Positions 1 through 9,007 of a DNA stretch of 53,415 bases are shown here, one piece after another; the first letter of the stretch is position 1, and the number at the start of each line of letters is the position of its first letter. The stretch covers positions 1 to 53,415 of IMG/VR virus record IMGVR_UViG_3300031658_000010; one strand, written 5' to 3'. Both the position numbers and the translations under genes were made by a program. This DNA comes from a virus. Under the pieces are notes generated by a model. It was not told the origin of the DNA, did no database searches, and was given only the letters and a program-made list of their open reading frames with translations.

Positions 1-1271
1 TATCTAACTCGGTTGCAACTACTAAAGTTATCGGTACAAATATTTCGCTAGATAATAAAACAAGTTTACTTATTAATGTTGGTCAAGCTATTGCCTTTAC
101 TGGTAGTGGGACTAACCCACAGAGAGTTGGTTTATATTCCAATGTAATAGATACACAAGCAGTATCTGATGGTGAAAGTATACTAACAGATTTAACTACT
201 GATAGTGGAACATGGGCTGGTTATTTTGTAGGCTGTGTAAATATTGATCAAGGCGGATTAGTCCTACCCTCTTCAACTTTTGCTAATAGGCCATTATGTA
301 ATGATATAAGCGGAGGAACTACAGCAGAAAGAACGTTATGGATTAATTCTGCTAACGGTCATTTATATAGAGGAACTACAGATATTGAAACAGGAACTCC
401 TAGTAATACACTGAATGGTTTAGATGATGTAACAATAAGTGGGTTAGCTGATGATAATTTATTAGTATATAATAGCTCAACATCAATGTGGGAGAATGCT
501 GCATTAGCTGCTTATAATTTAGATGCTATCGGTTTAACTAATGGTGGTGTAAGTATTCAATTAAGTGACGGTACTGCGAGTAGTGATATAGATTTACTAC
601 CGGGTACAGGTATAACATTTGCTGTGGATGAAGCTACTGATGAAATAACAATTACAGCAACCGGCGGAGTTGGGGCAACAGGTCCAACTGGTCCAACTGG
701 TCTAACTGGAGCTACTGGCTTAGGTGCAACAGGACCAACTGGCGCCACTGGTCCAACTGGAGCCACTGGTTTAGGTGCAACCGGACCAACTGGCGCAAAT
801 GGAGCGACTGGACCAAATGGAGCGACTGGAGCAAATGGAGCGACTGGACCAAATGGAGCGACTGGAGCAAATGGAGCGACTGGAGCAAATGGAGCGACTG
901 GAGCAGGGGCAACAGGTCCAACTGGAGCAACCGGCCCAACTGGAACTACCGGCCCAACTGGAGCTACTGGGTTTGTTGGAACTGCAACTGCTAACACTGT
1001 CTCAGGTACATTTATTTTAGATCTCAATAATGTTGTAGGTAATTATTATAATATGGGAAGTGTATACACTGGAGCTAATACATTTTCATTAGAAACACCA
1101 ACAGTGTTAGGTGGTTTTGCTAGAGTGTTATTAAATAATGCGACTCAACCAACTATCACGGGTGCAACCCTAATTAAAGGTGATTCATTTGCACCAAGCA
1201 TTGATATGTATATGACTGTTCAGTGGAACGGTTATGTATCGCAATATTGGTTAGAGCAAATTGCACCTTAA
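1..1271 (+). CDS. Collagen-like tail fibre protein, 5'-partial
   Basis: The frame is open from the left edge (first full codon at position 3), so the ATG at 486 is an internal methionine and the true start lies outside the window. The visible part is 422 residues. It has a beta-rich N-terminal part with a fibre-type segment ([20 protein letters not shown]) common in phage fibres. A Gly-X-Y collagen-like stretch follows at about visible residues 222-325, mostly GAT, GPT and GAN triplets. A globular C-terminal part of about 95 residues ends in YWLEQIAP. Collagen-like triplets form trimeric shafts in phage fibres, so a trimeric host-recognition fibre is the likely role. A BspA-like adhesin follows. 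The fibre class is secure; the receptor is unknown. Confidence 0.85.
   Translation, partial: SNSVATTKVIGTNISLDNKTSLLINVGQAIAFTGSGTNPQRVGLYSNVIDTQAVSDGESILTDLTTDSGTWAGYFVGCVNIDQGGLVLPSSTFANRPLCNDISGGTTAERTLWINSANGHLYRGTTDIETGTPSNTLNGLDDVTISGLADDNLLVYNSSTSMWENAALAAYNLDAIGLTNGGVSIQLSDGTASSDIDLLPGTGITFAVDEATDEITITATGGVGATGPTGPTGLTGATGLGATGPTGATGPTGATGLGATGPTGANGATGPNGATGANGATGPNGATGANGATGANGATGAGATGPTGATGPTGTTGPTGATGFVGTATANTVSGTFILDLNNVVGNYYNMGSVYTGANTFSLETPTVLGGFARVLLNNATQPTITGATLIKGDSFAPSIDMYMTVQWNGYVSQYWLEQIAP
801..908 (+). repeat. Tandem repeat encoding collagen-like Gly-Ala-Thr/Gly-X-Asn triplets
   Basis: Near-perfect 18-nt units of the form GGAGCGACTGGACCAAAT, with C or G alternating at one position, repeat about six times inside the collagen-like fibre gene. 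The near-identity at DNA level, compared with the more diverged GPTGAT triplets on both sides, suggests recent expansion or contraction by slippage or recombination. That would change shaft length in 6-residue steps. Confidence 0.85.
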
Positions 1272-1289
1272 TAAGATATAAACAACAAT

Positions 1290-2561
1290 ATGAGAAAGAT
1301 AATTTCAGGAAGACGTGGGAGCGGTTCATTAGGTAGTTTTGTTTTTACAATTAATACTGCAATAGCCGGTGACTCTGGTGTAAATTTCTTTAGGATTCCA
1401 ATAGCAAGTGCATTTCCTGGTGGTGGTGGTACTTTTTCATTCATAGCGAATTGGGGGGATGGGACTCCATCAACTATCATCAATGCGTCTAACTACACCA
1501 CAGCAACATTGCATAATTATGGCTCGGCTTCAACATGGACAGTTAAGCTTACTGGTCTTGTACGTGGTTTTGGTTTTGGTAACATGCCAGCGGGTGGTAA
1601 TGATGATGTTAAGATAACAGAAGTCACTCAATGGGGAGATTACATAGGAACACAAAACAGAGTATTCAAGGACTGTACTAACCTATCACTAGTGAGTGCA
1701 GCTGATGCGCCACTATTAGAGCATCAATCTACAGCATTTGAAATGTTTTATAGATGTGCTAATTTAATTGCAATTAATAATATAGCTAACTGGGATACTT
1801 CTAGACTTACCACAATGCAACGGATGTTCAATTTATGTACTAAATTTCAGTTTGGTGATGCACCCGGGAGTACCAACCCAGATTTATCCGCATGGGATGT
1901 TAATAATGTTTCTAACTTCCAAAACATGTTTTATGCAGCTCAGGCATTTAATGGTAAAATGTTTGATGTAACAAGTACAGCTACAGGTTCATCATTAGAC
2001 TATATGTTTTTTAGGGCATATGCATTTAATAATAACGGATCTCCAGATATTGACAACTGGGATGTGAGTAATACGACACAACTGTCAAATGTATTTTTTG
2101 GTGCTAAAGATTTTAATCAGCCACTTAATAACTGGAATGTAAGTAGTGTTACAAGGATGGAGAATTTGTTTAGTGGGTGGAATAATGTAATGACATTTAA
2201 TCAACCGCTTAGTAATTGGGATACTGCTAATGTTACAAGAATGAATGGTATGTTTTTTGATAATCCTGCGTTTGACCAAGACCTAAGAAACTGGAATGTT
2301 AACGCATGGAACAATCCTAATTCTGGTTCGTATGTTAATATAACTGGAAGTGGCACTGGTAACGACTTAACTTTGTCTACTACTAATTATAATGCTTTAT
2401 TAATTGCATGGGACCAATACGCATTCCCATCATGGCCAGGTGGAACCGTTGATTTTGGAAATAGTCAATATTCATTAGTATCACCAGGTGGAGCAGTCGT
2501 AACTGCAAGAAATAGTTTAATTGCTAAATGGGGTGCTATTAGTGATGGTGGTGGAATATAA
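1290..2561 (+). CDS. BspA-like leucine-rich repeat (DUF285) surface protein
   Basis: This 423-residue protein has the layout of BspA/DUF285 proteins. Residues 1-125 are beta-rich with the characteristic WGDG segment (NWGDGTPS). Residues 130-370 hold repeats with the signature NWDVSN..MF...FNQPL.NWNVSSVT.M, seen clearly around 255-335. The family is known from Bacteroides, Treponema and Mycoplasma surface adhesins. No signal peptide or cell-wall anchor is visible, so this copy is likely a virion protein rather than a secreted one. It follows the collagen-like fibre after 18 nt, which suggests a fibre tip or other host-binding part. Family assignment is strong; the role is inferred. Confidence 0.8.
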   Translation: MRKIISGRRGSGSLGSFVFTINTAIAGDSGVNFFRIPIASAFPGGGGTFSFIANWGDGTPSTIINASNYTTATLHNYGSASTWTVKLTGLVRGFGFGNMPAGGNDDVKITEVTQWGDYIGTQNRVFKDCTNLSLVSAADAPLLEHQSTAFEMFYRCANLIAINNIANWDTSRLTTMQRMFNLCTKFQFGDAPGSTNPDLSAWDVNNVSNFQNMFYAAQAFNGKMFDVTSTATGSSLDYMFFRAYAFNNNGSPDIDNWDVSNTTQLSNVFFGAKDFNQPLNNWNVSSVTRMENLFSGWNNVMTFNQPLSNWDTANVTRMNGMFFDNPAFDQDLRNWNVNAWNNPNSGSYVNITGSGTGNDLTLSTTNYNALLIAWDQYAFPSWPGGTVDFGNSQYSLVSPGGAVVTARNSLIAKWGAISDGGGI

Positions 2562-2574
2562 AATATAACAAAAA

Positions 2575-2814
2575 ATGGCAATAGTTAATTACACAATAAC
2601 CGAAAATACTTTTTTTATTAGTTACCTTGATGGAGAAAAAACTATATATAGATTCTCATCTTTCCCAAGTGGTACTACTGAAAGGCCATGTACACTAAGT
2701 ATTGACAATGGTTTACAGAATACGTATAGTACACTGGAATTATATAATACAGAAATGATTTTACTAGGGCAGCCTCCGTTAGCAGTTGACCCTTTTGGTC
2801 CAGTTCAAATATAG
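2575..2814 (+). CDS. Small hypothetical protein of the fibre cluster
   Basis: This 79-residue protein starts 13 nt after the BspA-like gene, behind an A-rich leader with no Shine-Dalgarno sequence. It is predicted beta-rich, starting MAIVNYTITEN and ending DPFGPVQI, without membrane segment or known motif. Position suggests a small fibre-associated or fibre-assembly protein. I do not recognise a family. Confidence 0.6.
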   Translation: MAIVNYTITENTFFISYLDGEKTIYRFSSFPSGTTERPCTLSIDNGLQNTYSTLELYNTEMILLGQPPLAVDPFGPVQI

Positions 2815-2883
2815 CCTACGCGCTAATTACAAAGATACTTAAACAATTATTATATTTAAGGTATAATAATAAATAGATACCAA

Positions 2884-3423
2884 ATGCAACAAGAAAATAC
2901 AACTAATGATTCTGATGAAGTAATAGAGTCTAAACATTGGCAATGGATAAAGGGTGATTTGATTGGTGATGTAGTTACATTCAAAGACACTGATGACCAG
3001 TGGATTAACTTTAATGAAGGTGGTAGGATTGCAATAGGTTTAAAAGATGAATTTTTAATAAGCCTTGATACTGATATTGCAGGGGCACTAATGCCAAACA
3101 CTGCAATTGGAATTGATCCCTTGGGAATAAGTAAACAATCAAGCATAGCGCCACCACTCAAAATTGCTACCATAACTAAATCCCCAATTAGATTATTGTT
3201 TGATAAGCAGAAAAAGAATGACACAACAAATCTTGTATTAGAATTTCCCGTAAATATTCCACCAAAAGGAATGTATGGCTTGATGAGTACATCCTTTGAT
3301 GAAACTGAAGTAATTACCGAACTCAAAAAATTTATATTAGACCAACTATCAAAAGATGATATATCAGAGTGTTTAACTAAAGGTATAGAATCATTAATCG
3401 AGAGTAAATACAAAGAAGAATAG
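2884..3423 (+). CDS. Hypothetical protein, 179 aa
   Basis: First gene of a five-gene block of unknowns, after a 69-nt AT-rich gap containing TATAATAATAAATA (2862-2875), a plausible promoter-like element. The protein begins with an acidic, polar tail, then a segment with HWQWIKGDLIGD and QWINFNEGGRIAIGL that reads like a small beta-barrel. It ends with a helical C terminus (ELKKFILDQLSKDD...). No catalytic motif, signal peptide or membrane segment is visible. I do not recognise it. Confidence 0.65.
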   Translation: MQQENTTNDSDEVIESKHWQWIKGDLIGDVVTFKDTDDQWINFNEGGRIAIGLKDEFLISLDTDIAGALMPNTAIGIDPLGISKQSSIAPPLKIATITKSPIRLLFDKQKKNDTTNLVLEFPVNIPPKGMYGLMSTSFDETEVITELKKFILDQLSKDDISECLTKGIESLIESKYKEE

Positions 3424-3440
3424 CACACTTTATAACTAGT

Positions 3441-3450
3441 AATATATAAT
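3441..3450 (+). promoter_or_regulatory. AATATATAA promoter-like element
   Basis: AATATATAA followed by TAAAA, 13 nt before the ATG at 3463. It matches the element seen before many genes here and resembles the T4 late promoter core TATAAATA. Confidence 0.5.
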
Positions 3451-3462
3451 AAAATCAATCAC

Positions 3463-3852
3463 ATGAACGAAGCAAATAACAAAACATCTGGAATTCCTAA
3501 TCGTAGCCAAAGAAGAATGGCAATGAAACACCAAGGGTTATTAAAACAAAAAAGAAACCTTTCATTATCTGACTGGTCTAAGTTATGTACAGAGATCAGG
3601 ATCAAGGGAAACGAAATACACCAAGCAAATGTTGAACGAAATGAAAACGCTATGTTTGCAAGATTAGAGGAAATTGAAGCTAAGAAGATTTCACAATGGA
3701 AAGAAGAAGGTTATAACGATAAAGAAATAGAACAATTAAGAGAAGCTCATGCTCTTACTGCAATCAAAGATAAAAATACTTGGAAAGCTGATAAGAAAAA
3801 AGCTATTGATATAATTAAAGAAACTAGAACAAACCTACAACAAAGATCATAA
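3463..3852 (+). CDS. Hypothetical basic helical protein, 129 aa
   Basis: A charged, almost wholly helical protein rich in Lys, Glu and Arg. The N terminus contains NRSQRRMAMKHQGLLKQKRN, and two long amphipathic helices follow. It has the promoter-like element directly upstream, and its stop codon abuts the ATG of the next gene at 3853. The composition suits a small nucleic-acid- or protein-binding factor or a scaffold-type protein, but nothing seen fixes a function. Confidence 0.65.
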   Translation: MNEANNKTSGIPNRSQRRMAMKHQGLLKQKRNLSLSDWSKLCTEIRIKGNEIHQANVERNENAMFARLEEIEAKKISQWKEEGYNDKEIEQLREAHALTAIKDKNTWKADKKKAIDIIKETRTNLQQRS

Positions 3853-4188
3853 ATGGTAAAGATAATTTTAGAATCTGCTAGAAATGGCGTAATCAAAAAA
3901 GTCACTGATGATAACTATGGTGGTGGTAAAGAGTACTTTACTTCTACTGATGTTTATGAATCTGCTGACGAGCTTGATAAAAACAAAAAAAGTTATATAA
4001 AAAGATTCTTTTTTGATCTATGTGACGATCTAGGTTTAGAGATTGGTAGCAAGTTCGATAATAATATATTGGATATTACTTCAATATGGGGATCTCATTA
4101 TGAACCTACTGTTAAAGAAATTGAGTCTAAAATAAAAAAGCTTAAAACCGAGCTTATAGAATTAGAAGAATGGAAGAAGAACATATAG
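3853..4188 (+). CDS. Hypothetical protein with C-terminal coiled coil, 111 aa
   Basis: It starts immediately after the previous stop codon, suggesting coupled translation. Residues 1-80 look like a mixed alpha/beta domain with aromatic residues (KEYFTSTDVYES, KRFFFDLCDDLGLEIG). Residues 85-111 form a heptad-like helix (EIESKIKKLKTELIELEEW). It overlaps the next gene by 19 nt. No family recognised. Confidence 0.6.
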   Translation: MVKIILESARNGVIKKVTDDNYGGGKEYFTSTDVYESADELDKNKKSYIKRFFFDLCDDLGLEIGSKFDNNILDITSIWGSHYEPTVKEIESKIKKLKTELIELEEWKKNI

Positions 4189-4562
4189 AATTTAATTTCA
4201 TATACTCAGAAGATGCTAGACGTGTCAAAACATTTTTGGGTAATGTACCTAGGAGTATTGAGTGTATAAATTATATGGATATATTTAACAAGCTTACAAA
4301 AAACGATTATTACCAATTTGAGCCATCTGATGCAGTAGTGTCATCTTATCTAATGAGGCAATTACAAAACGCAATAAGTCGTAATATCTCTACTACAATA
4401 TTTTATGTATTAGGAAATCTTGATAAAGATACTGTTAATGGAATACAAGAATATGTAGAATCATTATCCAAAAAACCTATTACATATAAAATCTATCATT
4501 CACCTGATATTATGGTCAATGGCACAGCTGAGCTATTCGATGACATAATAGAATTTGAATGA
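4170..4562 (+). CDS. Hypothetical protein, 130 aa
   Basis: The gene overlaps its upstream neighbour by 19 nt and its downstream neighbour by 4 nt (ATGA), so it belongs to a translationally coupled run. The sequence is acidic, with an alternating strand/helix pattern and no visible catalytic motif, zinc motif or membrane segment. The region ISTTIFYVLGNLDKDTVNGI looks like a buried strand followed by a turn and helix. I do not recognise it. Confidence 0.6.
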   Translation: MEEEHIEFNFIYSEDARRVKTFLGNVPRSIECINYMDIFNKLTKNDYYQFEPSDAVVSSYLMRQLQNAISRNISTTIFYVLGNLDKDTVNGIQEYVESLSKKPITYKIYHSPDIMVNGTAELFDDIIEFE

Positions 4563-5122
4563 AAACCCACAGAATATTTAATAAAGGACAAACTGTATAT
4601 TGCTTATTAGCATCTCATACAAATCCAAATATACTTTTACCTGTTAAGGGTATTATTCTAGATTCCAAATGGGATCCAGTAAACCCACTCTATCAAATTC
4701 GTCTTGTTAAGTTTTATGATAATATGAAATTCTTAAAACAGCACTTCTTTGATATGAATTTCAGACATGTGTTTCAACACCGAGCAAGGAAGATGATCCT
4801 AAAAGCAGACGACTTTAAAACTACTAGTGTATTAGAGGCTAGGCTAAATGATATAGACCGTGAGAGGTTTTATGTCGTTATAGAATCTGTGATGTGTACT
4901 AAAACTAAAGTTAGTTTATCTGAATTATTTGAAAAGGTTCAATTTTATATGATTTCTAAAAATCTAAAAGAAATACGTGACATTTCAACAAGACCATTCT
5001 TTAAAGGTCCATTGTCACTAGATAGTGTAAAAGAGTTCGATGCTAAGTATAAAAAAGGCTGGTCTGATAAATTCGATAAGAGTAGTTTAAACATTGATAA
5101 GTATCTTAATAGCTTAGGTTAA
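4559..5122 (+). CDS. Hypothetical protein with SH3-like N terminus, 187 aa
   Basis: It starts inside the previous stop codon (ATGA). Residues 5-55 (KGQTVYCLL..., KGIILDSKWD, YQIRLVKFYD) show the strand pattern and GQxV start typical of small SH3-like beta-barrels. The C-terminal 130 residues are mostly helical and basic. It is the last gene before the tail block, from which it is separated by a promoter-like element. The SH3-like reading is from pattern only. Confidence 0.6.
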   Translation: MKTHRIFNKGQTVYCLLASHTNPNILLPVKGIILDSKWDPVNPLYQIRLVKFYDNMKFLKQHFFDMNFRHVFQHRARKMILKADDFKTTSVLEARLNDIDRERFYVVIESVMCTKTKVSLSELFEKVQFYMISKNLKEIRDISTRPFFKGPLSLDSVKEFDAKYKKGWSDKFDKSSLNIDKYLNSLG

Positions 5123-5131
5123 ATATATAAT
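5122..5131 (+). promoter_or_regulatory. AATATATAA promoter-like element
   Basis: AATATATAATAAAA lies 18 nt before the start codon at 5149, at the head of the tube/hub block. Confidence 0.5.
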
Positions 5132-5148
5132 AAAAATAACCTTACTCT

Positions 5149-6942
5149 ATGGGATTTAATCTAAGTGATAGTATACAAAATTTAAATGATGCAATGTTCC
5201 CTGGTCCTAATAAGGCTACGAACAGTATGATTAGTAGTTTTGGTGGCCAGTCAAACGGGTTTGCTAAAGGTATGACAGATAAAACTAGTGATTTGTTTTA
5301 TGTAGAGCGAGCTAAAGCATCAGCAGGTACTGTTGCTATGGGTATTGCAAACCAAGAAATACCACGTTCCATTGCAAATAAATATGCACTGTTTAACTTC
5401 CAGGGCTTTCATGGAAATTTAGCAACACCACAGGGCGATCATTTTATAGATAAAGCAAACAACCCTCTTATGGGTGGTGACGTTGGAGCTAAAACAGTTT
5501 CTATTTCAAAAATTATAAATTATTTTGAGGACAAGTATCCAAAAATAAGTTATAGACCAGCTGATTTTTTATATGGTAAATATTATAAAAAAATACCAGT
5601 TAATCATTTAATTACATTAAGAAGGTTTGCTACTCCTATTGCAGATAACATTTATAATTACAATATCAGACCAAAGGGTGGTGCTAAAGCAGACTCTGTT
5701 GATGCATCGCATGTAGCTGGTGTTACTGCCGTTACTTATCTAGGTGATACTGCTGGTAATAAATTATCGGAGTTGCTTAAATTTTCGTTCGGTTTAAACT
5801 GGAAGAAATTAGAAGCTGAAATGGAAGCAGTTGATACTGGTGGTGCTGGTGGTGGATATACACAGCAGCCATTTTATAGTAAGTTAGGTGGTATTGGGAA
5901 GGCAACTGCTGATGCTGCAAAGGGTGTTAGTTCTGGTGCAAAGTTCAGAGCACAAAATGGATCAGGTTCTTCTACCGCAGATCAATTAGGTACTACTTAT
6001 GCAAATTTTGTACTAGGGCCAATAAATGTAGTAGACGAAACTACAATAAGGGATCGTGGTATAAATTTTGCAAATGACATGAGTCTTACTTTTGAATATG
6101 AATTAAAATCATTAAGTTATGTCAATCCTAAAATAGCAATGATTGATATTATAAGTAACATGCTAGCAATGACTACAAACAATGCCCAATTCTTCGGAGG
6201 TGGTCATAGGTATTATGGTAGTGCAGGTTTTGTCGCTAGTCAATTTGGTGACCCTAGTAAATTAAGAAACGGTGATTTTGCTGGTTATATGGGAAGTGTA
6301 GTTACTGATGTTGAGACTGGTATGAAAGGTTTGTTTGGTGATTCGAGTGGAAACTTTGATGCAAACAGTATTGTAGATGGATTAAAAACTGTAGGAAAAA
6401 CTATGCTAGGTAATATGCTAGGTGGATTTTTAGGTAGCCAAGTAGGTGGACAAACCGGTACACAGGCGACCAAAGCCTTTATTAGTGGTGAACCTACTGG
6501 AGATTGGCATGTAACTGTTGGTAACCCACTTAACCCTATTGTTATGATGGGTAACATGGTTTGTGATAAAGCTACAATGACACTAGGTGCAGGTTTAGGT
6601 TATGACGATTTCCCAATGGAGGTAAAGTTTGATATAGATATGAAACATGGTAAGCCGAGAGATAAAGGTGATATAGAAAATATGTTTAATGCTGGTAACG
6701 GTAGAATATATGCTACAGTACAAGGAGCTGAAGATCTTCTACCAGCAGAAACGCCTTACTTAGGTGGAACTTTTGGTGGAAAGAAAACAAATGGTACTAC
6801 TCACATAGAAGAGTCGACCAATGCACCATCAACTAAAGAAGTAAAAGGAAATGAAGGTTCTAAGAAATCAACAGCTGCCGCGAATACTTCGGTGTCAGGA
6901 GAATATATTAGTAACCTAACCCAGATGTTAATCGACTCATAA
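5149..6942 (+). CDS. Tail/baseplate structural protein, tube- or hub-associated
   Basis: The 597-residue product is Gly/Ala-rich with no membrane segment or enzyme motif. The C-terminal third contains NPIVMMGNMVCDKATMTLG, DDFPMEVKFDIDMKHGKPRD and IENMFNAGNGRIYA. From memory this pattern occurs near the C terminus of large tail structural proteins in big myoviruses, where it reads as a tube- or baseplate-type domain. The N-terminal part (KIPVNHLITLRRFATPIADN) looks like an added arm. It opens a run of five baseplate genes (LysM-like, gp27-like, tube-like, gp5-like), so a role in the tail tube/baseplate centre is likely. Exact T4 equivalence is uncertain (gp54/gp48-type tube-initiation proteins are candidates). 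Confidence 0.65.
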   Translation: MGFNLSDSIQNLNDAMFPGPNKATNSMISSFGGQSNGFAKGMTDKTSDLFYVERAKASAGTVAMGIANQEIPRSIANKYALFNFQGFHGNLATPQGDHFIDKANNPLMGGDVGAKTVSISKIINYFEDKYPKISYRPADFLYGKYYKKIPVNHLITLRRFATPIADNIYNYNIRPKGGAKADSVDASHVAGVTAVTYLGDTAGNKLSELLKFSFGLNWKKLEAEMEAVDTGGAGGGYTQQPFYSKLGGIGKATADAAKGVSSGAKFRAQNGSGSSTADQLGTTYANFVLGPINVVDETTIRDRGINFANDMSLTFEYELKSLSYVNPKIAMIDIISNMLAMTTNNAQFFGGGHRYYGSAGFVASQFGDPSKLRNGDFAGYMGSVVTDVETGMKGLFGDSSGNFDANSIVDGLKTVGKTMLGNMLGGFLGSQVGGQTGTQATKAFISGEPTGDWHVTVGNPLNPIVMMGNMVCDKATMTLGAGLGYDDFPMEVKFDIDMKHGKPRDKGDIENMFNAGNGRIYATVQGAEDLLPAETPYLGGTFGGKKTNGTTHIEESTNAPSTKEVKGNEGSKKSTAAANTSVSGEYISNLTQMLIDS

Positions 6943-6957
6943 AATAATATAAAGAAA

Positions 6958-7497
6958 ATGAATATTAGGTCTTTAGAATTAAAAAATAAATTAAGCATAG
7001 AAGAAACTGGCGAACAGTACTATGACTTATCAGCCCCGTCTTTTAGTTATAAAAGAGAACTTGGTGTCAAAGCTTTACATTATGTTACTGTAGATCAGGC
7101 TGGTCGTGTTGATAAGATATCCGAGCAGTATTTTGGAACAGGTGCTTATATAGACGCGATATGTATTGTAAACAATATTTTTAATCCATTTTCAGTTTCT
7201 GAAGGTGATATATTAGCAATACCGCAACTCAAGAACGAAGGGCTAGTATATGCAAGACCTAATGCTGCATCACGTCCTAGCGAAACTTTAGCACAATATA
7301 CTAACACAGATAGACAAAGTGCACCTGATCAATCAAGAATACAGAGACTAGCACAATTAGCTAAATCCAAAAAGAATGGTGTTAAATCACCAATCCCACC
7401 AAATATGCTACAACAAGGACAAGAGGCTAAAACATACGCGGGTGGTAAAATTTTATTAGGAGCGAATTTACCAACTAGGACTAAAACAAAAAAATAA
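6958..7497 (+). CDS. LysM-like baseplate protein (gp53-type candidate)
   Basis: This 179-residue protein has a LysM-like stretch at about residues 45-95: YVTVDQAGRVDKISEQYFGT, then DAICIVNNIFNPFSVSEGDILAIP. The order (start-up strand, short helix, a hydrophobic NN-containing turn, then a GD-IL-IP ending) is that of LysM domains. In T4, baseplate wedge protein gp53 carries a LysM-like fold, and comparable small proteins sit beside hub genes in many contractile tails. The C-terminal 80 residues are polar and Gln/Lys-rich, likely extended. It lies 15 nt after the preceding structural gene and 3 nt before the hub gene. The baseplate role is likely; the gp53 assignment is tentative. Confidence 0.6.
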   Translation: MNIRSLELKNKLSIEETGEQYYDLSAPSFSYKRELGVKALHYVTVDQAGRVDKISEQYFGTGAYIDAICIVNNIFNPFSVSEGDILAIPQLKNEGLVYARPNAASRPSETLAQYTNTDRQSAPDQSRIQRLAQLAKSKKNGVKSPIPPNMLQQGQEAKTYAGGKILLGANLPTRTKTKK

Positions 7498-7500
7498 GAT

Positions 7501-8982
7501 ATGTCAGAAAGTATAGTTGAAAGAAACATATTAACAATTATAGAACCGTCTATTGAATTGGATCCATTAGAAATATTGGATGCAGAAAGTGGTAGTGATA
7601 ATTCTGATGGATCAACAATGGAACAAAAACCATCGCTGTTTTCTCAAGTAGTTCCTGAGATAAGAGTAAATGGCTACGATGTTCAGATGGATAGATTAAA
7701 TCTATTCTCATTAATGAATGATAAATTCTACCCAACTTGTAAATTACAATTTGCAGATGTTGACGGGTTATTCACTGCAAGGTTTTATCCTAAAGATGGT
7801 GATCTTATGCAAGTTAATATTAGGTCACAGGGTGATGAAACTACATTCAAGCCAATTCGAATAGATTTTACTATCATTGAATGCAAGCCTATTGGTGGAG
7901 GTGGAGAAGCCGCTAACGAATATCTCATAAGAGGTAGAATGTTTGTTCCTAAACTATTTACAGAATCTGTTGATTACGAAGAAGACGTTACTAGCTTTAC
8001 TGCGTTGTCAAATATCGCAGAACGAATGCAATTAGGATTTGCATCTAATGTAGAAGATACTGCAGATGCAATGACCTGGACAAACCCTAATGATACTACT
8101 GAAACTTGGGTACAAGATATTGTAGCAAATAGTTATTTGAATGAAGAAACTTTTTTTACAAGTTACATTGACCCTTACTATTATTTGACTTTAGTAGATG
8201 TTAATAGATTCTTTAGCCAAGAAGGTGCAATCGAAGCTAGTCAAAGTTTTACCACAAATGCTGGTGATACTATGGGGGCAGATGGCGCAGAGGGCCAAAC
8301 TGACGGTATTCCAAACTACTTAAGTAACATGTTACAGTTGCAGGGAACTGCTAGGTATATTGTAAAACACCAAATGGTTAACAAGAGTGGTGCAATAAGC
8401 AAAGCTAATGGCTATAAAAGATATACTCAGTATTGGGACTTAGAATCTAAGGAATGGGTGAGTGAATTTGTCGATCCGTTGACTAACGATACACCTGGTA
8501 TGATACCTGCGACAAAAGGAAGATTGATAGACGGTGAAGTAGAAGGCCCAAGAAATGATCAAGTTAAATATAAGTATCTAGGGACACAGGGTGATAATGT
8601 CCATGCGCAATATCAATACAGTACAGTACTTAATTATCAAAATATAACTGAGATTAATAAGATGGGAATGGTCATATCACTAGATACAATCAATCCTGCT
8701 CTCATGAGATATACTAGAATATATTGCCAGATCTTAGAATTTGCAAGTCCAATAAAAAGTGTTTTACTTGCACCGTCACAAGATGAAATAGAAGGGGATG
8801 AAGCTCCACAGACTAGAGAAGGTGGTCCTGATGAAAATGATAAAGCATCAGAGAGCGGTGTAGTAAACGAATACTTAACTGGGTTTTATGTTATCTCTGG
8901 TGTGGAATGGATATATGCAAAACCTGGACCAATAGGAATGAAATTAACATTACAGCGTAGAGAGTTCACGCCAACAACATAA
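7501..8982 (+). CDS. Baseplate hub protein, gp27/gpD-like
   Basis: 493 residues. After a disordered acidic leader of about 45 residues, a beta-rich domain (VPEIRVNGYDV, PTCKLQFADVDGLF) is followed by the segment around residues 165-230. That segment holds TSFTALSNIAERMQLGFASN, MTWTNPN and SYIDPYYYLTLVDVNRFF, the pattern of phage hub proteins related to T4 gp27 and P2 gpD. These proteins form the trimeric torus joining the tube to the spike. The downstream spike gene (10474) encodes the expected partner. A low-complexity acidic insert (around 430-450) precedes the final strands. Confident as a hub; the exact family name is inferred from pattern and context. Confidence 0.75.
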   Translation: MSESIVERNILTIIEPSIELDPLEILDAESGSDNSDGSTMEQKPSLFSQVVPEIRVNGYDVQMDRLNLFSLMNDKFYPTCKLQFADVDGLFTARFYPKDGDLMQVNIRSQGDETTFKPIRIDFTIIECKPIGGGGEAANEYLIRGRMFVPKLFTESVDYEEDVTSFTALSNIAERMQLGFASNVEDTADAMTWTNPNDTTETWVQDIVANSYLNEETFFTSYIDPYYYLTLVDVNRFFSQEGAIEASQSFTTNAGDTMGADGAEGQTDGIPNYLSNMLQLQGTARYIVKHQMVNKSGAISKANGYKRYTQYWDLESKEWVSEFVDPLTNDTPGMIPATKGRLIDGEVEGPRNDQVKYKYLGTQGDNVHAQYQYSTVLNYQNITEINKMGMVISLDTINPALMRYTRIYCQILEFASPIKSVLLAPSQDEIEGDEAPQTREGGPDENDKASESGVVNEYLTGFYVISGVEWIYAKPGPIGMKLTLQRREFTPTT

Positions 8983-9007
8983 TAAATATAAAAACAATTA
9001 AAAAGAT

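Noticed and set aside
486-488. ATG at 486 as the start of the first gene
   Set aside because: The same frame is open without a stop from the left edge and the upstream residues read as fibre protein, so this is an internal methionine.
801-908. Regular repeats that could recall a CRISPR array
   Set aside because: Units are 18 nt without unique spacers and are in frame with a protein gene; this is a coding tandem repeat.
557-1027. Long open frames on the opposite strand and in other frames across the collagen-like region
   Set aside because: They are by-products of the Gly-X-Y tandem repeat (Pro/Val/Ala- or Leu/Gln-repetitive products), with no start context; the + strand fibre frame explains the sequence.
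1-2814. Diversity-generating retroelement acting on the fibre or BspA-like gene
   Set aside because: No reverse transcriptase, template repeat or near-duplicate variable region is visible in the window.
2838-2860. CTTAAA...TTTAAG stem as a terminator after the fibre cluster
   Set aside because: Only a 6-bp, mostly A-T stem without a T-run; too weak to call.
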